DNA from: Bdellovibrionaceae bacterium UBA6776
Lineage (GTDB): Bacteria; Bdellovibrionota; Bdellovibrionia; Bdellovibrionales; UBA1609
Length of the DNA: 28,887 nt
Assembly (NCBI GenBank): GCA_002453155.1
Contig: DKGG01000012.1
Coordinates: 1 to 28,887 of the forward strand
Direction of reading: 5' to 3'
The notes under the pieces are model-generated. The model saw only the letters and a program-made list of their open reading frames with translations. It was not told the DNA's origin and did not search any database. A program made the position numbers and the translations under genes. Shown here one piece after another: positions 1 through 8,453 of this stretch. The number at the start of each line of letters is the position of its first letter. Positions within the stretch are counted from its first letter, which is position 1.

Positions 1-2
1 GC

Positions 3-270
3 TGGAAGAGTTCATGGATGGACGAGTCTGGATTTGTAAATTTCAAATCCCAGGATAAGGAATTGATGAAATTGGTGGACCTCCATTAAACGTGAAGTGG
101 TTTGTCCGTAGGACAAATGATGGAAGAACCCATGGATGAACGTGTCCGGTTCTATGAAATATGGATTTGGGAAATAGAAACTTATACACAGGAACAGACC
201 TCAAAAAAACAGGATGCGATTTTCCAGAAGAGAAAAGACTTGTGAGTTCATGGATGAGCGGGTTTACTCA
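3..270. repeat. Three degenerate repeats with an exact 118-base period
   Basis: The octamer CATGGATG occurs at 13-20, 131-138 and 249-256, exactly 118 bases apart each time. It sits inside a longer conserved block, roughly GGAAGAGTTCATGGATGGAC followed by GAGTCTGG. Copies one and two match at about 23 of 29 positions there. A second patch (GACCTC followed by an A-rich run ending in AAAC) lies at about 78 and 197, so the similarity is not confined to the core. No long ORF crosses the block. The array may continue to the left of the window. It lies downstream of fliA and could be decayed coding sequence, tandem small-RNA genes or a spacer repeat; I cannot decide between these. Confidence 0.5.
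101..117. other. Small perfect hairpin downstream of fliA
   Basis: TTTGTCC, loop GTA, GGACAAA forms a perfect 7-bp stem inside the first 118-base repeat unit. There is no T-tract on either side, so it is not a typical intrinsic terminator, although it lies downstream of the flagellar operon. I found no convincing intrinsic terminator between fliA and the left edge of the window. Confidence 0.35.
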
Positions 271-357
271 ACGAGATCACTGGCCTAAAAAAACTTGCTA
301 CAAATGCTGACAGAATCCACGGAAATGATCTGTGGGCCAAGGACTGAACCTCGGCGA

Positions 358-1152
358 CTAGGCAGTTTCAAGATCTTGCTCTTCAAAGAACTGACTGAGC
401 TTAGAGCGCAAGCGACTGATGGCCTGGGCATGAAGTTGGGACACCCGACTCTCTGTCACCCGCAAAATCTTGCCAATCTCTTTCAGGTTCAAATCTTCAT
501 AGTAATAAAGCGACAACACCAAACGTTGACGCTCTGGAAGATCTTCGATGGAGGTGGCCACAACTTCTTTGACCGACTTAATGTTCAACTGCACATGTGG
601 GTTGTTGAGTTTGCACCCCTCCAAAAGATTCATAATGGATTTTTTATCACTGTTCGAAAAGGTCGCCTGATCATCCATTGAAAAAATGCTCACAGGCTTA
701 ACTTGGTTGAGCAGGTCGTAATACTCATCAATGGAGATATCCAACTTCTCTGCCACTTCTTCTTCGGTGGGACTTCGCCCCAATTCATTCTCTAATTCTA
801 CAGTTGTGCGATCCAACAGTTTTGCCTTGTCACGCACCGAGCGGGGCACCCAGTCCTGCGAACGAAGTTCATCTAAAATGGCTCCACGGATTCGAAACTC
901 CGCATAGGTTTTAAATTTGTTGTCTCGAGAAGGATCATATTTTTCAATGGCATCCATCAATCCAATCACACCGCTGGAAATCAAGTCGTCCAACTCGATG
1001 CTTGAAGGAAGTCGGATCGCGATCTTTTGAGCGATAAATCGAATCAAAGGAGCATACTCCAAAATCAGCTGATCTTTTTGTTCTGGAGTGACTTTCGCCG
1101 GTTCTTCTTTATATTTTTTCAGAATGCTGTTGGCACTGCTTGAATTAGACAT
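358..1152 (-). CDS. fliA: Flagellar RNA polymerase sigma factor FliA (sigma-28)
   Basis: A 264-residue sigma-70-family factor of the FliA/WhiG type, which directs RNA polymerase to late flagellar and chemotaxis promoters. Region 2 is visible at about residues 28-105, with the core-binding segment LDDLISSGVIGLMDAIEKYD and the promoter-melting stretch FKTYAEFRIRGAILDELR. Region 3 follows (RSPTEEEVAEKLDIS). Region 4 at about 200-252 carries the helix-turn-helix (LNLKEIGKILRVTESRVSQL). Length and order match the family. It is the last gene of the flagellar operon; an 86-base gap separates it from flhG, the longest gap in the operon, and may hold a small ORF. No anti-sigma factor flgM is seen in this window. 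Confidence 0.95.
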   Translation of the reverse strand: MSNSSSANSILKKYKEEPAKVTPEQKDQLILEYAPLIRFIAQKIAIRLPSSIELDDLISSGVIGLMDAIEKYDPSRDNKFKTYAEFRIRGAILDELRSQDWVPRSVRDKAKLLDRTTVELENELGRSPTEEEVAEKLDISIDEYYDLLNQVKPVSIFSMDDQATFSNSDKKSIMNLLEGCKLNNPHVQLNIKSVKEVVATSIEDLPERQRLVLSLYYYEDLNLKEIGKILRVTESRVSQLHAQAISRLRSKLSQFFEEQDLETA

Positions 1153-1282
1153 GAATTTGAAACCCTTCCCCTCGAAAACCCGTAATCAGTTTATCAACCC
1201 TCTTGCCATCTAAAAAGTCCTGAACCCAAAGATAGACTTTAAGCCACCCCTGAGAGCTGCTGCCAAAAGAACTGAAGACCAC
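1145..1282 (-). CDS. Possible small 45-residue ORF between flhG and fliA
   Basis: A GTG-started frame begins within the 3' end of flhG and stops with TAA 8 bases inside fliA, filling the otherwise unexplained gap between the two genes. It is preceded by GGTTAAGG, a possible weak ribosome site. The second half reads like protein (LWVQDFLDGKRVDKLITGF), with no low-complexity or shadow character, and it does not overlap fliA beyond its first codons, which would suit translational coupling. I do not recognise a family. It could also be a remnant of a longer flhG tail in another frame. Low confidence. Confidence 0.3.
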   Translation of the reverse strand: MVFSSFGSSSQGWLKVYLWVQDFLDGKRVDKLITGFRGEGFQIHV

Positions 1283-2048
1283 CCTTAACCTGATTCACAC
1301 CACGACTGGTTTTCAATGTAGATGCGAAATCCCTTATAGACGCAGCTGACGCCGAATAAGGACTGGTCACAGAAATTAATGATTGGTTGCGGGTGGACTG
1401 TCTCAAATTGAGATCCAATGGCACATATCCACGGTAGTCCAAGGACACACACAAGAAATGGTTGGCGACATCAGACAGCCGCTCGAACACCTTTTTGGCT
1501 TCCTTTTCATCATTGACCATATTCGCCAACACCGAAAATCGCGTTTCTCGATAGCGCTGGTGCAGGACTTTGATCAAGGCGTAAGAGTCCTTAATGCTGG
1601 CCGGATCTGGAGTCACCGCCACAATGATTTCTCGAGCGGCACTGTTGAGATAAAGCACGTTCTCATCAATTCCTGGAGCCGTATCAATCAACATGTAATC
1701 GTACTGGTTGTTCAAAAGACTCACCTGATCCATCAACCGTTGGCGATCAAAGGAACTCAATGCGTTCATCCCATAAATGCCGTGACCCCCAGCAATCAAA
1801 TCAATGTTTTCCGTCATGGGACACACGATGTCCTTTAGGTCCTGCTGACCGCGCAGCACGTGCTCCAATGTCAAGTTTGCTCGGCGACCAAACATCAAAT
1901 CCACGTTGGCCATTCCCAAGTCCCCATCCAAAATCAAAACTTTCTGTCCCTGCCTCGCCAGCTCGATGGCGGTGTTGCAAATCAGCGTGGTCTTCCCCAC
2001 TCCACCTTTACCGGATGTGATACTTACTGTGTGTGTTAACTTTTTCAT
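1239..2048 (-). CDS. flhG: FlhG/FleN-type MinD-like ATPase
   Basis: A 269-residue SIMIBI-class ATPase that limits flagellar number and acts with FlhF. The deviant Walker A motif SGKGGVGKTT is at residues 12-21, the switch I region DGDLGMANVD at 41-50, and the switch II region (LIDTAPG) at about 120-126. The C-terminal part contains the helical region expected for MinD-like membrane association. The start is well supported: AGGAG lies 6 bases upstream, and the in-frame TAG of flhF directly before it excludes a longer protein. The Walker motif therefore starts almost at the N-terminus, so the DQAxxLR activator segment found in many FlhG proteins is missing. It follows flhF by 12 bases. Confidence 0.92.
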   Translation of the reverse strand: MKKLTHTVSITSGKGGVGKTTLICNTAIELARQGQKVLILDGDLGMANVDLMFGRRANLTLEHVLRGQQDLKDIVCPMTENIDLIAGGHGIYGMNALSSFDRQRLMDQVSLLNNQYDYMLIDTAPGIDENVLYLNSAAREIIVAVTPDPASIKDSYALIKVLHQRYRETRFSVLANMVNDEKEAKKVFERLSDVANHFLCVSLDYRGYVPLDLNLRQSTRNQSLISVTSPYSASAASIRDFASTLKTSRGVNQVKGGLQFFWQQLSGVA

Positions 2049-2060
2049 TTCAACTCCTGC

Positions 2061-3476
2061 CTATCTGGTGATTCTAAAAATTAAATCTGCAATGTGTTCT
2101 TTGTTGGCCCATTGAAAATCCTCTGGAATCTGAACACCGGTTCCAAATCCCAAGATGGGCTTCTTAAACTGACTTTGAAAATTGACGATCATTCCCTGGC
2201 GCGTGGACTCGTCCACACGGGTGAAAATCACATCTTGAAATCCAATTTTGGAATACCGCTCGGCCAATCCCATCACCTCTTCGTCACGGGCAACAATGGA
2301 TTGAACCCAGTGCATGCGCACACCCTGACGGCTGGTTGGCAACATTCGGCGCAACCACTCGGGCTCTCCTTCGGTTTTCAAGGTAAACCCAGGTGCATCC
2401 ACTAGAATGTGATCAATGCGATCCAATTTACTCTCTAAGACGGCCCAATCTTGAGGGCGACGAACCACCGCAAAGGGAACATTTAAAATTTGAGCGTAAA
2501 TCTTTAACTGATCGGCAGCGCCCACCTTCATTGTATCCATAGAGACAATCGCAACACGCTTTTTCTCGTTCAAAAGCAAGTGAGAGGCAATCTTCACCAG
2601 GGATGTGGTCTTCCCCTGCCCTGTACTGCCAACAAAAACCTGGTAACGGTCGGTGCTTAAACGTTCTGTCACCTCAAGGTTTTTCATAAAGTACTGAACC
2701 ATCCAAGCTTCTACCAAGGCAGGCTTCTTGGAGGAATCCGCACCCAAGGTGGATTGGGCCTTTCTTAAAGCCTTCACAACCAAATTGGAGTCGATGCCCA
2801 CTTTGACCATCCGCTGGTAAACTTCACTGAGCACATAGGGGATCCCATCTTCTGCTCCCGGATGAGCATTCACGAAATTTTGCGGAACTCGATTGAAACT
2901 TTCAATCATTCCCTTCAATTCTCGAATTTGATTTTCAAGCGCGGCCACGTGGCTCGACTTTTGTTTGACCGTCTGAAGCTGTTGTTGAGTGTAGGAAACT
3001 ACCTGCTCCATTCCCCCTGCATTTTGCACGGGAACCGGAGCTCGGTTTTGAGAAATGGGGGTCGACCGAGAGGGCTGAGGAGCAGGGGTGGGCGCTCCCA
3101 TCACCCTCCCGGCGCGACCTTTTGGGGACTCATCTTCTATATCAATGTAAGGAATGGAGGTCGCAGGTCTTCGAACCTTCGCCTCTGTTTCGATGGCGCG
3201 ATCAAAAGCCTTGTTGATAAAGCGCTTTTGATCTTTTGCAGAGGCCCGTTGAAATCTCATGCGAGCTTCTTCTTTCAATTTTTTCTCTGCCAAAAGTTTT
3301 CTTTTCAAAACTTCATCGGTCACAGCCGCAGTCACTTCCACACTGGTTCCGCCCACAAGACCAAAGCCTTTGTGGTTGTCTTTTGCCGAAAGGATGATGG
3401 CTTCAGGGCCCATATGGGTCTTTACCAATTCCAAGGCTTCTTTCATTGTTTTCGCTTCAAATTTTCTAACCTGCAT
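2061..3476 (-). CDS. flhF: Flagellar SRP-type GTPase FlhF
   Basis: A 471-residue FlhF: a basic N-terminal region starting MQVRKFEAKTMKEAL, a Pro/Arg-rich linker at about 100-150, the N domain at about 205-275 and the G domain at about 278-471. It places the flagellum at the cell pole. The P-loop is GSTGQGKT at 283-290. The usual DTYRxGA appears as DTMKVGA (about 314-320), DTAG as DAPG (360-363), and TKLDE as TRVDE (419-423). The binding lysine and the aspartates remain, but the activating arginine position is lysine and two G motifs are altered. Its start overlaps the 3' end of flhA by 11 bases, with GGTGGAG as ribosome site inside flhA. Confidence 0.92.
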   Translation of the reverse strand: MQVRKFEAKTMKEALELVKTHMGPEAIILSAKDNHKGFGLVGGTSVEVTAAVTDEVLKRKLLAEKKLKEEARMRFQRASAKDQKRFINKAFDRAIETEAKVRRPATSIPYIDIEDESPKGRAGRVMGAPTPAPQPSRSTPISQNRAPVPVQNAGGMEQVVSYTQQQLQTVKQKSSHVAALENQIRELKGMIESFNRVPQNFVNAHPGAEDGIPYVLSEVYQRMVKVGIDSNLVVKALRKAQSTLGADSSKKPALVEAWMVQYFMKNLEVTERLSTDRYQVFVGSTGQGKTTSLVKIASHLLLNEKKRVAIVSMDTMKVGAADQLKIYAQILNVPFAVVRRPQDWAVLESKLDRIDHILVDAPGFTLKTEGEPEWLRRMLPTSRQGVRMHWVQSIVARDEEVMGLAERYSKIGFQDVIFTRVDESTRQGMIVNFQSQFKKPILGFGTGVQIPEDFQWANKEHIADLIFRITR

Positions 3477-5562
3477 TGTTTAACTCCACCTGTCCGACAG
3501 ATTGAATTTGGGCATCCGATGAAACTTCATTGTGTGAAAGCACAATCACTTGAGGCAAAAAGCGATGGGTCAGTTTGGCCAAATGACGTCTCGCTGTGGG
3601 GCTTGTCAGCAAAATGGGCTGACCAGCAATTTCGGGATGGGTTTCGATTAAAAGCGAAGTTCTTTGCAAAAGATCCTGAGCCTGCATGGGATCCATCACC
3701 AATTGAACACCCTGATCCGTTTGCAGAAGAGAGTTTGAAACCAACTCCTCTGTTTCCGGAGCCAAAGTCATCACCGAAAGAGTTCCGTCTTCACTCAAAT
3801 ATTTGTGAGTGATCGCTCGGGCCAAAGATTTTCGAACGGCTTCGGTCAACACTTCAGAATCTTTGTTGCGAGATCCCTCGTCGGCCAAAGTTTCAAAAAT
3901 AGTGACCAAGTCACGAATTGAAACCTGCTCTTTTAATAGATTCTGAAGAACCTTCACCACTTGACCCAAGGTCAAAATGTCCGGGATCAAATCTTGAACC
4001 ACTTTTGGATTGGTCTTTTTAAAGTTCTCAACCAATTTGTCGGCTTCTTGACGACCAAACAGTTCATGAGCATGAGTTCGAATCAGCTCGGTCAAATGGG
4101 TTGCCATAACTGTTGGAAGATCCACAACCGTGTAACCGGCCATTTCGGCCTCTTCCTTTTGACTTTTAGAAATCCAAAGCGCATCCAAGCCAAAGGCCGG
4201 CTCTTTGGTTTGAATCCCAGGAACCTCAGAAATCACATTTCCAGGATCCATGGCGAGCATGGAATCGGGCCGCAAGTTTCCTCCGCCCACTTTGTTTCCT
4301 TTGATCAAGACGCGGTACTCGCCGGGTTGAAGCTGCAAGTTGTCTCGGATGTGAACGGATGGAACAATGATTCCAAGATCCATGGCGAACTGCTTTCGAA
4401 TGGAAACAATTCTTTCAAGCAAATCTCCACTCTGTTCGGATTCCACAATATTGATCAGCCCATAACCCACTTCCAGTTCCACCAAATCCAAAGGCAAAAG
4501 GGATTCGATGTTTTCCTTCTGAGGTTTCAAAGCTTCCTCGTCCGCCTTCATGCGTTCGCGCTCAACACGGTCTTTCGAGAATCTCTCGGTAGCCCACGCC
4601 ACGGCCAAAAGAATTCCACCCATCAAAAAGAACGGAAAGGTGGGAATTCCTGGAACAAGACTAAGAAAAATCAAAATGCCTGCGGCAATTTGAACAGCGC
4701 GAGGTTTGATAAAAAGCTGACCAGCCATTTCAGATCCCAAGTTCTGGGAAGAGGAATTTCGAGTCACCACAATACCGGCCGCAGTCGAAATGATCAGGGC
4801 TGGAATCTGAGAAACCAAGCCATCACCAATGGTCAATGTGGTGTAAAATTTTGCGGCCGTTGAAAGGTCCAGGTCTTTTTGAAGCACCCCGATGATCAAA
4901 CCACCCACAATGTTCACACCAGTGATGATGATCCCTGCAATGGCATCTCCACGAACAAACTTACTGGCACCATCCATGGATCCATAAAAGTCTGCTTCGT
5001 TTTCGATCTCTTTTCGACGCTTTCTGGCATCGTCTTCAGAAATCAATCCCGAGTTCAAATCCGCATCAATGGACATCTGCTTACCAGGCATTGCATCCAA
5101 GGTGAAACGTGCAGCAACTTCCGCCACGCGACCAGAACCCTTGGTGATGACGATAAAGTTAATCACAACAAGGATCACAAAAACGACCAGACCGACCACA
5201 TAGGAGTCGCCCACGACAAAGTGACCAAAAGCCTGAATCACGTCACCCACGGCTTCCTTACCTTTGTGTCCCTCCGTCAAAATCAAACGTGTTGAAGCCA
5301 CGTTGAGCGCCAGCCGGAAAAGTGTGGTCATCAAAAGCAACGAAGGAAAAATGCTAAAATCCAGAGCTTTATCTGTGTAAATCGCAACCAAAAGAACCAG
5401 TAAAGAAAGAGCCAAAGACATGGTCAAAGCCATATCCAAAAGGACCGGAGGAAGTGGAATTAACATGACCACCAGGATTCCAATCAATCCAGCAGCCATC
5501 AAAAGATCCATGTTCTTCGTGAATCTTTCAAATCGTTTTAGAAATTGAAAAATGGCTTCCAT
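3466..5562 (-). CDS. flhA: Flagellar type III export gate protein FlhA
   Basis: A 698-residue FlhA, the largest component of the flagellar export gate and part of its proton-driven engine in the inner membrane. The N-terminal half holds about eight membrane segments (first at about 20-60). The family signature is clear at about 150-168 (ARFTLDAMPGKQMSIDAD), followed by the conserved cytoplasmic loop with SGLISEDDARKRR. The C-terminal half (about 350-690) is the cytosolic ring domain that docks export chaperones. Length equals the family norm. It starts directly after the flhB stop codon (TAG-ATG), indicating translational coupling. Confidence 0.96.
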   Translation of the reverse strand: MEAIFQFLKRFERFTKNMDLLMAAGLIGILVVMLIPLPPVLLDMALTMSLALSLLVLLVAIYTDKALDFSIFPSLLLMTTLFRLALNVASTRLILTEGHKGKEAVGDVIQAFGHFVVGDSYVVGLVVFVILVVINFIVITKGSGRVAEVAARFTLDAMPGKQMSIDADLNSGLISEDDARKRRKEIENEADFYGSMDGASKFVRGDAIAGIIITGVNIVGGLIIGVLQKDLDLSTAAKFYTTLTIGDGLVSQIPALIISTAAGIVVTRNSSSQNLGSEMAGQLFIKPRAVQIAAGILIFLSLVPGIPTFPFFLMGGILLAVAWATERFSKDRVERERMKADEEALKPQKENIESLLPLDLVELEVGYGLINIVESEQSGDLLERIVSIRKQFAMDLGIIVPSVHIRDNLQLQPGEYRVLIKGNKVGGGNLRPDSMLAMDPGNVISEVPGIQTKEPAFGLDALWISKSQKEEAEMAGYTVVDLPTVMATHLTELIRTHAHELFGRQEADKLVENFKKTNPKVVQDLIPDILTLGQVVKVLQNLLKEQVSIRDLVTIFETLADEGSRNKDSEVLTEAVRKSLARAITHKYLSEDGTLSVMTLAPETEELVSNSLLQTDQGVQLVMDPMQAQDLLQRTSLLIETHPEIAGQPILLTSPTARRHLAKLTHRFLPQVIVLSHNEVSSDAQIQSVGQVELNNAG

Positions 5563-6630
5563 CTACCTGATCACCTTTCTTTTCAATTTATAGACATAAG
5601 AGAGAACCTCTGCGACTGCGGTATAAAGTTCGCGAGGAATCACCTGCCCTATTTTTAAAGTCTTAAAAATCGCTCGAGCCAATGGCTTGTTCTCAACCAC
5701 AGGAATGTTGTGCTCCCGAGCAACAGCCTTGATTTTTTCAGCAACCGATTCCGCACCCTTCGCAATCACCTTTGGAGCCACAAGAGCTTCAGTATATTGA
5801 AGTGCGACCGCAATGTGAGTGGGGTTTGTTACAATCACATCCGCCTTTGGCACATCTTCCATCATTCGACGGGTGGCTACTTCTCTTTGAACTTTTTTGA
5901 TTCGAGCTTTGATTAAGGGATCACCTTCCCGCGATTTGTGCTCCTCCTTGACCTCTTGCTTGGTCATTCTCATTTCCTTTTCCAATTCTTGACGTTGAAA
6001 AAGGTAATCCACTGCAGAAAGAACAATCATAAAGGATCCAACCGCTCCCAAAAGTCGAAGAAGGAGGTCTCCCAAGTAAACAAACATTTCCGAAATCGAG
6101 TAGTTCATCAAAAAGGGCAGTTCGAAGGCCTTATCCTTAAGAACCAAATAAGCAATTCCCAAGATGACGCCCAATTTGAATATAGCCTTAATGCCTTCCA
6201 TCAGCGCTCGAAGACTAAAAACCTTTTTCAAACCTTGAATGGGATCCATTCTTTCCGGCTTAAATTGCAGAGCCTCTTCGTTGTAAAGAAATCCAGTCTG
6301 AATCACTGATGATGCAAAAGAAAGAAGCCACAGGACTCCACCTACGGGTGAAACCAATGTAAAAATCTTTCCCATGGCAAATTTTCCAAAGGCGGCCCAA
6401 TCTTGATTGGCATGAACGGAATGAATTCCTTCTCCAAAGGCCACTTGAAAAAGTTCAAAGAGTTCAGTCAGGAAAAATCGACCCAAAAGCCAAATGAGTA
6501 GCAACGACGTAAACAAAACAAAGACAGCAGACAATTCCTTTGTCTGCGCCACTTGACCCCGCTTGCGAAAATCATCTCTTCGCTGCTGTGTGGGTTCTTC
6601 TGTTTTTTCGCCCTGATCCGAATCAGCCAC
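5563..6630 (-). CDS. flhB: Flagellar export switch protein FlhB
   Basis: A 355-residue FlhB, the inner-membrane export component that switches substrate class from rod/hook to filament. It opens with the basic motif GEKTEEPTQQRRDDFRKRGQ, followed by four membrane segments between about 33 and 210. The cytosolic domain carries the autocleavage motif N269-P270-T271-H272, where cleavage occurs after the Asn. The start is GTG and shares one base with the stop codon of fliR (TAGTG); GAGGG lies upstream. The C-terminus is short after the globular domain. Nothing looks damaged. Confidence 0.96.
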   Translation of the reverse strand: MADSDQGEKTEEPTQQRRDDFRKRGQVAQTKELSAVFVLFTSLLLIWLLGRFFLTELFELFQVAFGEGIHSVHANQDWAAFGKFAMGKIFTLVSPVGGVLWLLSFASSVIQTGFLYNEEALQFKPERMDPIQGLKKVFSLRALMEGIKAIFKLGVILGIAYLVLKDKAFELPFLMNYSISEMFVYLGDLLLRLLGAVGSFMIVLSAVDYLFQRQELEKEMRMTKQEVKEEHKSREGDPLIKARIKKVQREVATRRMMEDVPKADVIVTNPTHIAVALQYTEALVAPKVIAKGAESVAEKIKAVAREHNIPVVENKPLARAIFKTLKIGQVIPRELYTAVAEVLSYVYKLKRKVIR

Positions 6631-7409
6631 TAAATTGCCCTCATAAATTTAAACAGAGCTTCAGAAGTGATCTGAAGCACGCTGTTCATCTGATCTAAAA
6701 ACATAGGAAGTGAAACCATCAAAATCGCAAAACCCACGAAAATATTCACTGCGAAGCTCGTCACCAAGACGTTCATCTGAGGCACAGTCTTTCCTGCGAT
6801 ACCTAAGACGAAGTTCACAACCAAGATCGAAATCAAAACTGGAGCGCTGAGCTTCACTCCAATCAAGAGTATGTTCTGACCACTGACCGCAAAATTGTAA
6901 AATTCCTGACGAGAAAACCACACATCTGAAATGGGCAGAATGCGATAGCTGTCCACCAACCCCGAAAGCAAAAGGTGATGGCCGTTGGTGCTTAAAAAGA
7001 AAAGACTCGCCAATGTCAGATAAAATTGAGCGGTACTCGTTGATTGGGCTCCCAAAGAAGGGTTAAAAATCTGAGCTGAAGCCAGTCCCATGGACACACT
7101 GATGATTTCCCCCGCCATGGCAAACGCAAAAAAGAAGAAGCGCGCCAAGTAGCCAATCAAAAGGCCAATTAAAATTTCTCGAACCACCATCATTATCAAT
7201 GTCTGATCCAATTGATCGATGGAGGATCGTGGAACGGTAATGGTTGGAAAAACGAGGAAGGTCACAGCCAAGGCTGACAAAATCTTTACAGGCACGGGAA
7301 GCTGAGCCTCACCAAAAACAGGCCAAGCAACAAAAAGAGCCGACATTCTGATCAGAGTCAGAGCAAATAAAATAAACTGAACTTCATTCAGCTTATAAAA
7401 CTCCATCAA
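6630..7409 (-). CDS. fliR: Flagellar export gate protein FliR
   Basis: A 259-residue polytopic membrane protein with about six hydrophobic segments, matching FliR, which forms the export gate helical assembly with FliP and FliQ. Recognisable parts are the N-terminal segment FALTLIRMSALFVAWPVFGE and the middle AGEIISVSMGLASAQIFNPS, both conserved in FliR. The ATG overlaps the fliQ stop by four bases and the stop overlaps the flhB GTG by one, so it is translationally coupled on both sides. Confidence 0.94.
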   Translation of the reverse strand: MMEFYKLNEVQFILFALTLIRMSALFVAWPVFGEAQLPVPVKILSALAVTFLVFPTITVPRSSIDQLDQTLIMMVVREILIGLLIGYLARFFFFAFAMAGEIISVSMGLASAQIFNPSLGAQSTSTAQFYLTLASLFFLSTNGHHLLLSGLVDSYRILPISDVWFSRQEFYNFAVSGQNILLIGVKLSAPVLISILVVNFVLGIAGKTVPQMNVLVTSFAVNIFVGFAILMVSLPMFLDQMNSVLQITSEALFKFMRAI

Positions 7410-7681
7410 CGAATCCTCACCATATCGGCCATGTTCTCAAACAGGCCCACTGTAAAATGGTTCAATACATCCAACATCCAAGGTGCCGCCAAAAGAAAGA
7501 TCAAAGCCACGATGATCATTTTTGGAATAAAAGTCAGAGTGGCTTCGTTGATTTGAGTGATTGCCTGAAGAACACTGATGATCAAACCGATGATCAAAGC
7601 TCCGGCAAGCATGGGCGTCGCAAGCAACGCCGTCGTCTTTAAGGTTTCATGTCCCAATTGTAAAATCAGATCTTCTGACAT
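7406..7681 (-). CDS. fliQ: Flagellar export gate protein FliQ
   Basis: A 91-residue protein with two hydrophobic hairpin helices (about 16-40 and 50-75), the usual size and layout of FliQ, a small export-gate subunit. The motif LIISVLQAITQINEATLTFI is diagnostic of the family. It lies 7 bases after fliP and overlaps fliR by four bases. Confidence 0.95.
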   Translation of the reverse strand: MSEDLILQLGHETLKTTALLATPMLAGALIIGLIISVLQAITQINEATLTFIPKMIIVALIFLLAAPWMLDVLNHFTVGLFENMADMVRIR

Positions 7682-7688
7682 ACGTCCC

Positions 7689-8453
7689 TCATCCGAAACT
7701 TTTCACAAGAGATCCCATCAAGAGTCCCCACCCATCAACGAAAACAAAAAGCATAATCTTAAATGGCAACGAGATTACAACCGGTGGAAGCATCATCATT
7801 CCCATGGCCATCAAAACAGAGGCCGCCACCATATCTATGACAAGAAAGGGAAGATAAATGATGAATCCAATCTGAAAGGCTGTTTTCAACTCGGACAAAA
7901 CGAAGCTAGGAATCAATACGGTTGTCGGAACATCTGCCCGCGTCTTTGGTGTGGGAATTCGCGCCAACTTTACAAAAAGACCCAGATCATGATCTCGCGT
8001 TTGATTGAACATAAACGAACGCATGGGACCCAAAGCGCGATCAATGGCAACATCTTGGGAGATCTGATTGTTCATAAAAGGTGTTAACGCATCGTTGTTC
8101 ACCTTATTAAAAAACGGACCCATAATAAAGAATGTCAAAAATAGTGCCAGTCCCACCAACAATTGATTGGGCGGCATCTGCTGTGTTCCGAGGGCTTGGC
8201 GCACAAAGGACAAGACAATGATGATTCGCGTGAAGGAAGTCATCATGATCAATATCGCTGGAGCCAAAGTCAAAACCGTCAACATAAGAATGATCTTCAC
8301 CGCACTGACGATTTCTTGAGGGTTGTTTGTCGACTTCAAACCCAAAGAAACAGAAGGCAAGGTCACCTGTGCATTGGCCGCAATTGGAATCAGCACGACG
8401 ATCAAAGCAGTTAGGATTCCGACGAATAAAGATCCCTTTCGGCGTTGATTCAT
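7689..8453 (-). CDS. fliP: Flagellar export gate protein FliP
   Basis: A 254-residue FliP, the main subunit of the export-gate pore. It begins with a cleavable signal peptide (hydrophobic core LFVGILTALIVVLIPIAANA), as in many FliP proteins, followed by the membrane segments that form the gate. Family motifs are TSFTRIIIVLSFVRQALGTQ (about 72-91), PPNQLLVGLALFLTFFIMGP (about 94-113) and the C-terminal region LPFLVIDMVAASVLMAMGMM. Its ATG overlaps the fliO stop by four bases. Confidence 0.96.
   Translation of the reverse strand: MNQRRKGSLFVGILTALIVVLIPIAANAQVTLPSVSLGLKSTNNPQEIVSAVKIILMLTVLTLAPAILIMMTSFTRIIIVLSFVRQALGTQQMPPNQLLVGLALFLTFFIMGPFFNKVNNDALTPFMNNQISQDVAIDRALGPMRSFMFNQTRDHDLGLFVKLARIPTPKTRADVPTTVLIPSFVLSELKTAFQIGFIIYLPFLVIDMVAASVLMAMGMMMLPPVVISLPFKIMLFVFVDGWGLLMGSLVKSFG

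Noticed and set aside
182..190. TTATACACA, a DnaA-box match, with TTATCCACA at 25326-25334
   Set aside because: Two isolated boxes 25 kb apart, with no cluster, no AT-rich unwinding element and no dnaA/dnaN/gidA genes; not an origin.
276..300. Sigma-54-like TGGCC...TTGCT
   Set aside because: The GG and GC elements are 13 bases apart instead of 10, and it does not precede a gene.
2862..3812. 316-codon plus-strand frame antisense to flhF and flhA
   Set aside because: Both genes beneath it are unambiguous; the frame has no motif, ribosome site or plausible composition.
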